A DNA stretch of 64,000 nt, from contig NOKP01000042.1 of assembly GCA_002682825.1 (NCBI GenBank), forward strand, positions 62,001-126,000, read 5' to 3'. The translations under genes were made by a program, and so were the position numbers. Shown in pieces: positions 1 through 10,390 of the stretch; the stretch's first letter is position 1, and every line of letters begins with the position of its first letter. The notes under the pieces are model-generated. The model saw only the letters and a list, made by a program, of their open reading frames with translations. It was not told the origin of the DNA and searched no databases. This DNA is from Neonectria sp. B-13. Lineage: Eukaryota; Ascomycota; Sordariomycetes; Hypocreales; Nectriaceae.

Positions 1-106
1 CTTGTAATTTTTGCTTGTTTTCAATTCTTGCTTGAACCTACTTCTAGCGACGAGTTAGATCTCAATCCTCATCAATCCTCACACTCCCCAAACCCCATAG
101 CGTTGC

Positions 107-1381
107 ATGGCGATTCCTGCGCGCGTGCTCAAGATGGTACCAATGCGGCTGGTTCCCCTGCGTTTGGCCGTTCCTCCCTCCCACTCAGCTTCCGGCAGAT
201 GCCATGTCCTATTTTCAACATCAACAGCACTGGGACTTCGTATAAGACCGAGATCACGGCGGCCTCATCGCGAAGTCCCCAATGCTCCAAACAACCCCCC
301 TGAAGAACCTCATCCAACGATAGCTGTCACGGCTAGAGCTCCGGAGTTGGAAAGCAAACCAGCTACTCCTATCCAACAGACTGGCGCACCTACTCCAGTA
401 AGACAAATCGATAAGAGCGGCCAGAAGAAACCCGCGACGCAGCTGAAACAACTCAAAGGCACGGCGCTTCGCAAATTGAAACCCTACCAACAATCCCTCT
501 ATCAGCATGAGTCCATCTGCTACCAAACGGGCGAGACTGTGCCAATGGATATTGGGAAAAAGCATAAACCTCCCTTGGCCGCCGCCGCCAAATTCTTCGA
601 GGAGAAATGCCGTCTACTGTACTCAGCCGAAGAACTGCACCACCACGCTCAAAACGACCATGTCCCGGAAATCGTGGTCCTTGGCGCCTCCAATGCTGGA
701 AAGTCGTCGTTTCTGAACGCCCTTGTCGGTAAGTTAAATACGGCAAAGGTCAGCAACCGGCCGGGGAAAACAACGACCATGAATGCCTACGGTGTTGGCC
801 CTCGCCCTAAGATTGCGCGGGATCTCATCCGCAAAGGCAGCATGCCTCCTAAATACAGCCTGGTCCTCATGGATACCCCCGGATACGGCTACAAGAGTCG
901 ATCAGACTGGGGCCAGTCAATTCTCAAGTATCTCAGCGAGAGAAAGACGCTCCGCGGCGCCGTCGTCCTGTTACCAGCAGATAAAAAGCTCCAGAACACG
1001 GACAAATGGATGTTAAAGACCCTCGCGCAATCCAACACCCGAACCCTGGTCGTGCTCACCAAAGCCGACAAGAGCGGCGAGGCATGGCCCGCTGTCTGCA
1101 ACACCTTGGCAACAGGCGTGCGGAAAACTCTGTTGAAAGTGGAAAACACGGCCACGAGTAGCTGGCGGGAAGGATCCGATCACGCGGGGGATGTTTATGC
1201 CACCGCTGCAAACATGGGAGCGTCACCTCGGCTGGGAAACGGTGGCGGAATAGGGGGCGTCAGGTTGGCGATCCTAGAAATGGCCGGTTTTGCCCTCGGA
1301 GAGAGGGTCGAGAAGCAGCCCGAGACGAAGGTGTACTCCGGCGCGATTGTTCCCTTTGACGATATTAAGTGGAAGACATGA
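107..1381 (+). CDS. EngB/YihA-type mitochondrial GTP-binding protein (left copy)
   Basis: A single-exon gene of 424 aa. The EngB (YihA/YsxC) GTPase core is visible: P-loop GASNAGKSS near residue 193, G3 DTPGYG near 256 and G4 TKAD near 318. EngB proteins are small TRAFAC GTPases that help assemble the large ribosomal subunit; fungal members are expected in mitochondria. The first 55 residues are rich in Arg, Ser and Ala with almost no acidic residues, which suits a mitochondrial presequence. The roughly 190-residue N-terminal part is much longer than in bacterial EngB and is low complexity. The start at 107 is the first ATG in frame. It is divergent from the AlkB-like gene in the intact locus (see the right arm). 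A mirror copy lies at 25549-26823. Confidence 0.88.
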   Translation: MAIPARVLKMVPMRLVPLRLAVPPSHSASGRCHVLFSTSTALGLRIRPRSRRPHREVPNAPNNPPEEPHPTIAVTARAPELESKPATPIQQTGAPTPVRQIDKSGQKKPATQLKQLKGTALRKLKPYQQSLYQHESICYQTGETVPMDIGKKHKPPLAAAAKFFEEKCRLLYSAEELHHHAQNDHVPEIVVLGASNAGKSSFLNALVGKLNTAKVSNRPGKTTTMNAYGVGPRPKIARDLIRKGSMPPKYSLVLMDTPGYGYKSRSDWGQSILKYLSERKTLRGAVVLLPADKKLQNTDKWMLKTLAQSNTRTLVVLTKADKSGEAWPAVCNTLATGVRKTLLKVENTATSSWREGSDHAGDVYATAANMGASPRLGNGGGIGGVRLAILEMAGFALGERVEKQPETKVYSGAIVPFDDIKWKT

Positions 1382-1659
1382 TGCCAGTTGCGGTCAGAGT
1401 GCATTGTGCCACTCATTCAAAATGCCCTCACGCCTTGAGGAGCTAAGATGAGAATCCACGACTTGGGTCAAATTGCAACAGCATGACGGAGCACAACGAG
1501 GAATGCTATCTCGTTTACCTGGCTCATCCCGCCGGAAGCAAGCCTGGTAACAGAATTTGAGGGAAAACAACGCGCCAGCGCTGTGAGTCGCATTGCAATT
1601 GTCGCGCACAGTGGTATCATTAAAGTATATGCCTATAGCCTCTTACTCTGGGTACCCTC

Positions 1660-3291
1660 TCATTCCTTTTGATTGGCTGTCGACTTGGACGAATGGCCCG
1701 TTCCTGGGCGACTTATAGGGCGGCTGATCGAATGCCTCAGCTTCCTAGTACCTTTGGAATCGAACAGACTTTTCACTCTTCTCAACCTCGCCCACCGCTC
1801 CTTGTCCTTGGCATCTCTTTCCTTCTCGTCGTCCTCGATGTTTTCAGAACCAACACCAGCAACACCCCCGGTTGCAGGAGTCTGCGGCGATGATACGGAC
1901 ACTGCGGTTCCTGGTCTTCGAGGCGTTGATGGGACGGTAGCTGTGCTCTGTGGTTGCGGCCGAGTCGAAGGGCGGCCTTCGTAAACACTTCGCAGATGGG
2001 CGTCGTTGGCCAAGGTTTGCACCAAAAGCTTCCACCCTGGCTGCTCCTCTTCTGGGCGAGTTTGTCGGCCTCCTCGCTTCTGTGTCTCGGCATTGGCCCA
2101 GGGGCAGAAGAATCGGTGTTCTCTGATGGGGTCCAGGAAATCCATGGGGGCAGGCACGAGGATCTCGCCATCGTCGGACACCTCCTTGCTCTTAAACATC
2201 CACAGACCCAGTCGCCTCAAGCAGGTATGGCATGAAGCCGAGTTGGGAACCGCGCCGATTCGGGCGTTGTTGAGGCCCTGCCAACCTAGCAGGGCGAGTG
2301 CTAGGGCAACCCGATTGGGCTTCTGATCGGCGGTTCCATCAACTGTCGTCGGGTTCGCAAAGAAACCCGGAGGCAGTTGAGATACGATTTCATCAAGCTT
2401 CAGGTCATCCGGGAGGCGAAGATTGAACTGGTAGGGCAGAAATGACTTCCTCGCACACAGGTCATCGTAGCGTTGTCGCAAGGCTTCGAGGCTGATAGTG
2501 GCGTTGGCCAGGGATAGCCGTAGTAGCGAGTCTGAGGGTATCCAGTCAGTGATTAGATCTGTCGAATGGACATAAAGACACATACCATCGCATCCTCTCT
2601 TACGCCATAGGCACTCTTCTTTGTGGGAGGTGGTTATGAGGTCTGCATACTTGTCGATCAATGCCTCCTCTGTCGCCTGTTAGCATCCATCTGATATAGT
2701 CTCAAACCACAAGCCGAAAAACTCACCGATCTCTGACGATACCAATACGGGAATCTCCTTTCCATCAACCAACTTGCGGTTGAGCTTAACAACCAGTTCC
2801 CGGTGACAGAGCATACATCGCACGGTCTCTTTGCCCTTGCAGACCCATCCCCTCTTTGCCCATTCAATCTCGCTCACCCTCTCCGGCTTCGGGGTCCAGT
2901 CTGTGATCTCCTGGAACGTGCTGAGTCTTCCCAGGAGTTCAGCTCGATCGCTCGGAGAGTACTTGGCAGGTGCATCCTTCCAGTTCTTGGCCGGGGCGTT
3001 GGCCTGCGGTTTTCGCAAGACACTCGAGACCGTTGCTGCTAGGCCCTTTTTCTTATCCAGAGCGGGTGCTGTCGAGTCAGGGAGACCAAGGCGTCGCCGC
3101 TTTTGTAGGAGCTCAGCGTCGATGGCGGCCGCCGATCGCGTGGGTGTTGACTTAGGCGAGGCCGTTGCTGTGGATCGAGGCGAAGGCGAAGAGTTGACGT
3201 CGTTGTTGGATGCCTGGTTGTCGGTCGTCCTGGAGCGCGAGGAGCCAAGGCCCTGGAGCAAGGTGTTGAACTTGCGCTTTGTAGCATTCAT
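1660..3291 (-). CDS. C3HC zinc-finger protein, Rsm1/NIPA family (left copy)
   Basis: Three exons on the minus strand, 3291-2727, 2669-2586 and 2531-1660, give 506 aa. Introns are 57 and 54 bp with GTGAGT and GTATGT donors. The zf-C3HC domain starts in exon 1 (GWVCKG, then RCMLC with Cys159 and Cys162) and is completed in exon 2 (SHKEECLWRKRGC). The second Rsm1-like zinc-binding segment in exon 3 has CHTCLRRLGLW and a downstream EHRFFCPW. The N-terminus and C-terminus are Ser/Pro-rich and disordered. Yeast-type Rsm1 proteins act in mRNA export, and the animal homologue NIPA/ZC3HC1 sits at the nuclear basket; that role is inferred by family. The ATG at 3291 was chosen because the upstream open frame lacks conservation-like composition and looks like leader. 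Confidence 0.88.
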
Positions 3292-4080
3292 GATGGTATT
3301 TTGGCGGTTTGAGGATGACAGGGCCGTAGATTCGACAGGTGTCGCAAAGAAGTCAGCGCTGGGGTTTCGAAGATGGGAAGACTTGAGCGGTGATGTAGTT
3401 GAAAAAAAGTGCGCTGTTGAGGAAAGGCACGACAAAGTCAGGCCGGCCAGACTTTGGAGATGACGATGGTTGTTGTTAGGAAAGCTCCCGTTTGGGAATG
3501 GAAGGGAGGCCGGTGGACAGCCGGTACCTGGGAGACGCTCAACGACGGGGCAGCGGGTACTGATCAGCTCGGCCCTAGAGATGGATGTATACCTGGGGAC
3601 TGGGTACCCCAAGGCTCCAGTATAACACTGCTTGCATAAAGTATCTTTGCTTCTGAGGTAGTGCTCAGTACATACTGGTACTAGGAGGTACGCCTGGCAC
3701 ACCCTGTTCCTGGGCGAGGATCCTGCTTTAATTGGCTGACTGGCGAAGCTATGCGATAAAGAGACAGGCGTCGCGATAAGACCACGTGCCCCACCCGACA
3801 GCGGCGCAACCCACAGAAAAATTCTAGCGGGCCTATGGCCGTCTGCTTGCCTGCTCCCGTTCAAAGTCGCAAACAATTTTTCATTGTCTCGTCATACGCA
3901 AACCCTCGATTCTCTCGCCATTGAATCGCCGTCGACTCGCCGCCCTCTTGACATTGGCACATGTCCAGCTCGAGCCAGGCCCCTCCCGCGTGGTTGTTCT
4001 CCAACAACCTTCTAAATCCCGTCCAGCCCCCGCCCAACACCCCCGAAACCAACAAGCAAGACAAAGCCACCACCGCCGCC
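3292..4080. promoter_or_regulatory. Divergent promoter region between Rsm1-like and SRP40-like genes
   Basis: This 789-bp stretch separates two divergently transcribed housekeeping genes. It holds a CACGTG E-box-type palindrome at 3783-3788 and a pyrimidine- and CA-rich leader just before the SRP40-like ATG. No further gene is seen. The region is mirrored at 22850-23638, with the E-box at 23142-23147. Confidence 0.5.
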
Positions 4081-5328
4081 ATGGGCAGCAAGAAGGTCGA
4101 AAAGACCAAGGCCAAGGCCAAGTCCTCTTCCAAGGGCAGCTCCGCAGCCTCTCCGCCCCCCGGCGAGCTCATGGACCTGGTCGAGACCTTCCTCTCCGAG
4201 CACTCCTTCACCGGCGCACACGATGCCTTCAAGAAGCAGCGAGAGAAGAAAGGCTGGAAGCCCACCGACTCCTCCAAGGATGCCGCCAACACCTCGCTCG
4301 TAGGTGTCTTCCAGAAGTGGGAGGCTTCCGGCAAAGACAAGGCTGCCGTCAAGGCTGCCAGCCGTTCGGAAGACAGCGAAGCGAGCTCTGATTCTAGCGA
4401 CTCGGACAGCGAAGATGTCGACATGAAGGACGCCGCCAACGCCGAGGCGTCCTCTGATAGCTCCGACAGCGGCAGCGACAGCGACAGTGAGGACGAAGCT
4501 GCCCCTCCAGTCAAGGTTAAGAAGGAGGCCCCCAAGAGCCTGAAGCGCAAGGCGCCTGTTGACGATAGCTCTTCCGACTCTTCGTCCTCGTCCGATTCTA
4601 GCGACTCTGACTCCAGCTCGGACGACGAGCCCCGAGCCAAGAAGCAGAAGAAGAGCAGCAAGTCCTCCAGCTCCGATTCGGACTCGTCTAGCTCCTCTTC
4701 CTCCTCTTCCTCCAGTGATTCCAGCAGCGACTCCAGCAGCGACTCCAGCAGCGACTCGGACTCGGATGCTGGCAAGGACTCAGACTCGGACGACAGTGAC
4801 TCGGATAGCTCCAGCTCAGACTCGGACTCTGATTCGTCTGATTCTGATTCCGATTCCGACAGTGCAGCCGATACCAAGTCCGCGGCCAAGGTACCTCTCC
4901 CCGACTCCGACGCCTCATCCGATTCGGACTCCTCTGACTCGGACTCGGACTCCTCCGATGACGAGAAGGCCTCGGGCAAAGCTAAGAGTGCCAACGACTC
5001 TGACTCCTCCGTCACCCTGGACAAGACATCTCCCGAATTCCAGGGGGACTCGACCAATCCGCCTCTGCCCCCGGACCCCGCCACCACCAAGGCCGGCCGC
5101 AAGGTCCAGAATGAACCCTTCTCCCGCATTCCTAAGAACATTGCTGTTGACCCCCGCTTCGCCTCCAACGCCTATGTGGCCATCGACTACTCCCAGCGTG
5201 CCCACGAAGACCTCGTCGTGACAAAGGGCAAGGGCTTCACTAAAGAGAAGAACAAGAAGAAGAGGGGAGCATACCGCGGAGGTTTGATCGACATCGGCGA
5301 CAAGAAGGGCATCTACTTTGATGACTAG
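4081..5328 (+). CDS. SRP40/Nopp140-like nucleolar phosphoprotein (left copy)
   Basis: A single-exon gene of 415 aa from the ATG at 4081, which sits in a strong GCCGCCATGG context. An in-frame ATG at 3961 would add 40 residues of leader-like sequence and is less likely. A LisH-like helix lies near residues 26-58 (GELMDLVETFLSEHSF). The middle is an extremely acidic Ser/Asp/Glu tract broken by Lys-rich patches, typical of CK2-phosphorylated nucleolar chaperones. The last 70 residues match the SRP40 C-terminal domain (FSRIP at its start, KKGIYFDD at its end). Family members shuttle between nucleolus and cytoplasm and chaperone snoRNPs or pre-ribosomes. Length and order are as expected. Mirror copy 21602-22849. 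Confidence 0.88.
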   Translation: MGSKKVEKTKAKAKSSSKGSSAASPPPGELMDLVETFLSEHSFTGAHDAFKKQREKKGWKPTDSSKDAANTSLVGVFQKWEASGKDKAAVKAASRSEDSEASSDSSDSDSEDVDMKDAANAEASSDSSDSGSDSDSEDEAAPPVKVKKEAPKSLKRKAPVDDSSSDSSSSSDSSDSDSSSDDEPRAKKQKKSSKSSSSDSDSSSSSSSSSSSDSSSDSSSDSSSDSDSDAGKDSDSDDSDSDSSSSDSDSDSSDSDSDSDSAADTKSAAKVPLPDSDASSDSDSSDSDSDSSDDEKASGKAKSANDSDSSVTLDKTSPEFQGDSTNPPLPPDPATTKAGRKVQNEPFSRIPKNIAVDPRFASNAYVAIDYSQRAHEDLVVTKGKGFTKEKNKKKRGAYRGGLIDIGDKKGIYFDD

Positions 5329-5736
5329 ACGTCGAGGTGAAAGTGGACGAGTCCAACAAAAGGAGTACAAAAGGGGGGAATCATTGTGTCCATAGACAGC
5401 CGGCGTTTTGAACGGCGATCCGTTCACGCGCCAAAGGCACCGCTACCATAAGTCGTTTTTATCTTATAGTTGCATGATTGCGTATTTATCTAATTCCGAC
5501 ATTTGCTCAAAGTGCGAGTGTTTTCAATTTCCCAAACCGATACGCCATGCCTGCTCGACTGACCTGTAAGTCGTAATGATTATCTGATACGAATATGATT
5601 CCATACTGCCATGCGATTTGCCAAGAGCGTGCACCGCATGCGAGAAGCAATAATAACCGCTTCCATCACAAGAAATACTACCCTTCTCCCATCTCGTTTC
5701 CTCGTCATCATCATACTGGTAGAAACACCCGCTTCC
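5329..5736. other. Convergent intergenic region
   Basis: 408 bp between the 3' ends of the SRP40-like and membrane-protein genes. It is relatively AT-rich, as expected of 3' UTRs. No gene or clear structure was seen. Confidence 0.5.
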
Positions 5737-7296
5737 CTAGAACGAGGAATCTTTCCAGGCAGGGTTCGCGTTGGAGACACCCTGCACCTCAATGGCCGGG
5801 GCATGCTGAGCGGCTTTGTCCATGCGCTGGCCTTCCCTGACCATCTCCTTCATGATGACATCCTTGCGTGCCACGGCATCCCACTTCCGATCGTTTGCAG
5901 CGGCCTTCTCCTCAGCCTCGCTTAGCCACCTGTTCCATTGATCGGTTCCAGGGGCAGCGCCACTGCGACCGACCCAACCGGTGAGTTTCGTCTCGCGGAT
6001 GGCATACCACAGTGTCCGCGTGAAACTAGGATGGCCCTCCCGCTCGTCTTTGCGGTCGGTGATTGTGTGGGCGTTTTGAGCATCGAGTGGGGTGACGTCG
6101 GTCCATCGGTAGCGGGAAAGGTCCCAAAAGTAAGAACGAGGAAGCATGCCGAGTCCCCAGTAGAGGCCGTTGAGAACAATGTATGAGCCGCCAATGAAGA
6201 TCTGCGAGTCCCAGGTACAATTGCCGAGGAGAACGACGCTGAGCATGAGAAGGGTGGTGCCGAGAGCCATGAGAAAGCGATAGGTACGGTTGCCGACGTG
6301 GTATTTGCACTCCTCTGTTCCCGAGTATAGTTCACGGGCAACCTCCTCGGTACACTGAATGAGGATGAAGGCGCCCTCCCGAGTGCGGATCATAACGTCG
6401 CCCTTGGGCACCTCGTTGGTGTGTTTGCGGTTCATCAGGATCGGGTGCCACAATGATGCGTAGCCCACGACGGTGGACGCCAAGGACATGAGGCTCACAG
6501 CAAGGATCGCAGCTCCGTCCCTGCACCAGACGGCGAAGGCGATAAGTGCAATACTGAGAATCAGCGACAAGACCGAGAGAATGTGAATGGGCGAGAAGAG
6601 CTTAGCGGGCACGGCGGGAGGATCGGCTCTGTTGGCCAGAGTCGGGTTGGAGAGCATGTCTTGGACCTTTTCCTTAGCCGTGGCCCGCCGTCTGAGCGGC
6701 TTGGGCGCATGGCCGGGGTCATCGTCGTCGGGAAGGCATATCGTGGTAGAACGAGCTGGAGGTAGGCCCTGGAGAGGACCACCATTCTCCTCGTCGGTGG
6801 GCGGGCGGCGGAGGCGGGTCTGGTTGCGGACCGGACTGTCCTGGGCATCCTTGGCGCCGGTGCGGGCGGCCCGAGCCCATGAGAGAGAGCGGCGGAACCG
6901 GCCTGGGCGGTCCGGGGCGCTAGGAACCTCCATATTTCCAAGCTGGTTGAGATCGGTGTGTTCGATCTTGAGGACGCGGAAACTAAACGCGGGTAGAGCG
7001 TCGAGCGGAGTGATGATGGTTGCGAAGAAGCCGACCGAGTCGAGCGTGGTGCCGCTGTAGACACCCGTCATCTTGGCGACGGTCTCGGGCATTCGGCCGG
7101 GGCGACTGGGCTTGAGAAGAGCCTGAGGCGCGGGAATGAGACGCGGGAGGAGACAGAGAAGCGAGGCCGTGATGGTCTGCGAATGCTCGGTCATGGACGA
7201 CTCGCCAATGACGGCGAGTAGGGTGACGACGTCGAGCGACCAGCTTTCTTTGACGTTGGGGAACCATTTCCAGTCTGGATCGCGGGAGTCGGCCAT
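5737..7296 (-). CDS. Conserved fungal four-helix membrane protein of unknown function (left copy)
   Basis: A single-exon gene of 519 aa. I do not recognise a characterised family. Residues 1-115 are a conserved-looking soluble head (opening DPDWKWFPN), followed by a basic, disordered linker. Two adjacent hydrophobic helices lie near 238-258 and 262-284 and two more near 341-360 and 366-385. The final 130 residues are charged and soluble (WNRWLSEAEEK). The layout resembles fungal plasma-membrane or ER hypothetical proteins with paired transmembrane hairpins. There is no signal peptide. The ATG at 7296 follows a leader with no competing in-frame ATG. Mirror copy 19634-21193. Confidence 0.8.
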   Translation of the reverse strand: MADSRDPDWKWFPNVKESWSLDVVTLLAVIGESSMTEHSQTITASLLCLLPRLIPAPQALLKPSRPGRMPETVAKMTGVYSGTTLDSVGFFATIITPLDALPAFSFRVLKIEHTDLNQLGNMEVPSAPDRPGRFRRSLSWARAARTGAKDAQDSPVRNQTRLRRPPTDEENGGPLQGLPPARSTTICLPDDDDPGHAPKPLRRRATAKEKVQDMLSNPTLANRADPPAVPAKLFSPIHILSVLSLILSIALIAFAVWCRDGAAILAVSLMSLASTVVGYASLWHPILMNRKHTNEVPKGDVMIRTREGAFILIQCTEEVARELYSGTEECKYHVGNRTYRFLMALGTTLLMLSVVLLGNCTWDSQIFIGGSYIVLNGLYWGLGMLPRSYFWDLSRYRWTDVTPLDAQNAHTITDRKDEREGHPSFTRTLWYAIRETKLTGWVGRSGAAPGTDQWNRWLSEAEEKAAANDRKWDAVARKDVIMKEMVREGQRMDKAAQHAPAIEVQGVSNANPAWKDSSF

Positions 7297-8409
7297 TTGC
7301 AGTAATTAGTAGCTGAGAGGTATTGATGTGATTGGGTTGGAAATTGGAAGCCAAAATGGGAGTCTAGCTGTCTGGCTGCGAGTGGTGTGGTCTGTCCGTC
7401 TGTTCGTATGCCGTTGAGTTGTTTTGAAGAATAAGAGGCAATCGGGACGAGGCAGACAGACAAGGCCGAGCATTCGTACGTTGACCGAGTCCCAGGTTGT
7501 TTGTTGCAGTTGCACAGCCTGGTTTCGATTTGGGGCGGTTTCAAACCACGACCTGCAAGTGAAAGGGGCCAGCAACGGGCTGGGAGAGCTGGACAAGAAT
7601 GGGACAGGCAAGAAGCGAGGACACGGGACATAGACGAGTAATGAAGGCGCTGAAGAAAAATAGCGATGAGAACAGTGATGTTGCTGAATTGAATTCTGGG
7701 ATATCTTCAAGTCCTGAGAAGAGTCGGGCGAGATTCGAGGCTGCGTGGGACGCGCTGAGGCCGGGGCTGGGGTTGGGGTTGAAACTGACGAGGAAGAAGA
7801 TTGGACGGGAAGGAACCAAGTTGCACCTGCCTGGATCCCCACAGACGGGTGTCCAACGGCGGGCAACGCTCCTGCGCCACAGCGCCTATGAGCTGCCTAG
7901 GGAACTGCCCCACCTGTGAGATGCCTGTAACGTGAGACTCCCCCACTGAGACACCCCGCTGCTGTGGAACTCGGGAACGCCGAGAGGACAAGAAACAAAG
8001 AGACAAGTGACGACGTCATAGCTCATGTAATGTAGAATAGAATATCCTCCAACCAACCGGGCAGGATCAGAGAAAGAAGAGCACAAGAAACAAGAAGGAA
8101 CCCTCTGAGAAACCCTAAGGAACCCACCTGTGAAGCTGGCAACCCCTTCCATCACTTTGCGCCATACACCATAACCCCAAACACCTCCGACGGGATATAA
8201 AATAAAAAATGAAAAGCAAATACCATACAAGTACCTAGATAAATCGGTATCCAGTGCCCCTAAATATCCATGTTTGCCCCTGGGACTGCTCCCTGCCTGA
8301 CCGGCCTCTCGTCAAATGTCGTAGATGTAATGTAATCGTCGTAATTCTGTACTTCCGTGCCTTGCTCTGCGCCTTGCTGTGCATCTTGCGGCATGGAACC
8401 CAAGCCAGC
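7297..8409. other. Intergenic region, promoter of the membrane protein and 3' side of the deaminase
   Basis: 1,113 bp. The part nearest 7296, read on the minus strand, is C/T-rich and CA-rich like a fungal 5' UTR; the part near 8409 is the 3' region of the adenosine deaminase-like gene. The reading frames here are short and have no family features. Mirrored at 18521-19633. Confidence 0.45.
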
Positions 8410-10390
8410 CTATGCCAGCTTGGGGCCATTTTCATACTTCTCAATCAACCACCGAAGGAATTCCTTCCACTTGGTTTCCCATTGCGTCGATACCTCTGCA
8501 AACTCTACCTCGTCGAGGCATGCGTGCTGTAGGCTCCATAGGATGAGTTGCTTCCACCCGTAAAGGCCCATGTCGTCCTTGCCCACCATGACTTGGTAGA
8601 AGTCGTGGGACAACGAAGAGCTATACTGCTGTTTAACATTCATTCTCGGCCAATAGCGAGCTGTTCTTCCAAAGACTTACCGAAATAGGGTTCCGTTGTC
8701 TGAGCTCACGGTACAGTGCACGTTGTTGGCCAGAAGCTGATACATGGCATGCCCGTTCACCCGCGGCGTGAGCCCCAGAACCTCATTAGAAATCGGACAC
8801 ACCTCCAGGCAGATGTTGCGCTCTTTCATAAGCTGCATGATGTAGGGATGCTTCGCAAGTGCAAAGCCGTGGCCTATCCGCTTCGAGTCGAGAAGAAGCG
8901 CATCCACTAGGTTCCCGTCGGTATCGGTACCCATATCTAAAGTCTCACCGCAGTGGAAAAGGAACGGGATTTCGAGCTTTTCTTGTCGGCACATTTTCTG
9001 GAAATCGAGCAGTTCCGGAATAAAGTCCTTGAGAGGTCGCCCCTTAGCCTCTTCCCCGACAAGATCGAAGCCTGGTTCTGGTTAACATCTGCCGCATATA
9101 CGGAAGAGCTTTGTGCTCGATGTAGGTATGTTACCTGCAATCCACTGGGGCCAGCGCTTTTTGAACTCACGGCACTCGTCGAGAGCTGCCTTGACATCCT
9201 TGGACTGGAAAGACCGAGGAGTGCAGTAAATGACTTTCAAGCCACCGAAGGACTTGCGCTCCCGGGCCACCTCGGCCTTAAACGCTTCTACCTCGTCGAT
9301 AATGATCTTCATGATGCCCCAGTTATCGATGGGTCCCGTGCCGTCGTCGTGGTAGAGTTGGTTGTTTGTCATAAAATTTGGGCGGATTTCGGCGTACTGA
9401 ATGTTGTCCCGCATAAAGTCCTCAAGGCATAGCCGGGTATATTTCCTGTATGCCGTCTCGTAGTTAAAGAGCCCCTTCATCATCCTTGTTCGGCCGTTGA
9501 ACTTTTCCCAAGCGCTGTGCGTTGTTAGAACCGGTTGTTGTTGAGGAGAAGAGCTTGGAGCGGGAGTGTCTACGGACTTACCCAGTCGCTGTCTGTAAAT
9601 GGTTGTGTGTTTCTTGCTCATCGAACATGAGCTTATTAAGTAGCCACTCATCCGCTGTAGTTTGAGGGTAATATCGTGGAAAGCGCTTGAGGAACTCTTG
9701 GAACTTCATGGTTTGGCGAGACTCGTATTTGGGAGAGAACAAATCGCCGGGGGTTTCTTTTTCGGGACTCATCAAGGAGAACTGGATTTCGCACTGGTCG
9801 AAGCTTACGCAGCCATCGTCGGGGATTAAGGGGATGTTGCTCGTGATAAACATGCGATCCATGCCCTTGGCGATGTTCAGCAACACGTTGGGGGCAAGGC
9901 AGGCGTTGAAGTGAATGTGCAGGTGAGCGCCCTTGGGCATGTTGCGAGCGACGTCGAACAAGGCAGTCTGGTTGATGAGAGGCAGGTTCGATAAGAAGTG
10001 ATCGCCAGCAAACCTGCGATGCTTCTGTCCGCCGAAACCGATCCGGGGCGGGGCCGCGTCGTAGATGGCGGCCCGGTCTTCGCGCTTGAGCCTTTGGATG
10101 ATGGCTTCGGCGCGACGTTCCTCGGGAGAGCTCCCGTTGCGACAGGGGAAGTCAAAGTCGAGAGTCTTCTCGCGGGCGAGGACTTGTTCGCGCAAGGCGA
10201 GATAGTCTTGGACAGAGCTATGGGCGGCGTCGGGGCTGATACCATGCCAGCCGGGCTCGTTGGCCGGGTCGCGTGCGGCGATATCGGCGTCGTGAGCCTC
10301 GATGAGGCTCCGGGCAGCAGCCATCTCGCGAGAGTGTGTGCGATGGGCAGCAGAGAGCTTTTTAATAGTCCGGGGTGATCTGCGAACCAT
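8410..10390 (-). CDS. ADGF/CECR1-type adenosine deaminase (left copy)
   Basis: Four exons, 10390-9582, 9514-9135, 9071-8681 and 8620-8410, give 596 aa. The start at 10390 has a GCCGCCATGG context. Metal-binding and catalytic motifs of the adenosine deaminase superfamily are present: HLHIH at residues 156-160, HCGE at 436-439 and SSDNGTLF with Asp at about 521. Overall length and the long N-terminal domain before HLHIH match the ADGF/CECR1 subfamily rather than short ADAs. Animal ADGFs are secreted, but this N-terminus (MVRRSPRTIKKLS) is basic and has no hydrophobic signal core, so an intracellular enzyme is inferred. The expected reaction is deamination of adenosine or deoxyadenosine; substrate is not proven. 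Mirror copy 16540-18520. Confidence 0.88.

Noticed and set aside
3961..4080. Longer SRP40-like protein starting at 3961
   Set aside because: The context of the 4081 ATG is much stronger and the added 40 residues look like translated leader; kept only as an alternative.
3861..5168. 435-codon minus-strand frame opposite the SRP40-like gene
   Set aside because: It is a Ser/Glu/Leu low-complexity shadow of AGC/GAC-rich coding on the plus strand, with no domain; same for 21762-23069.
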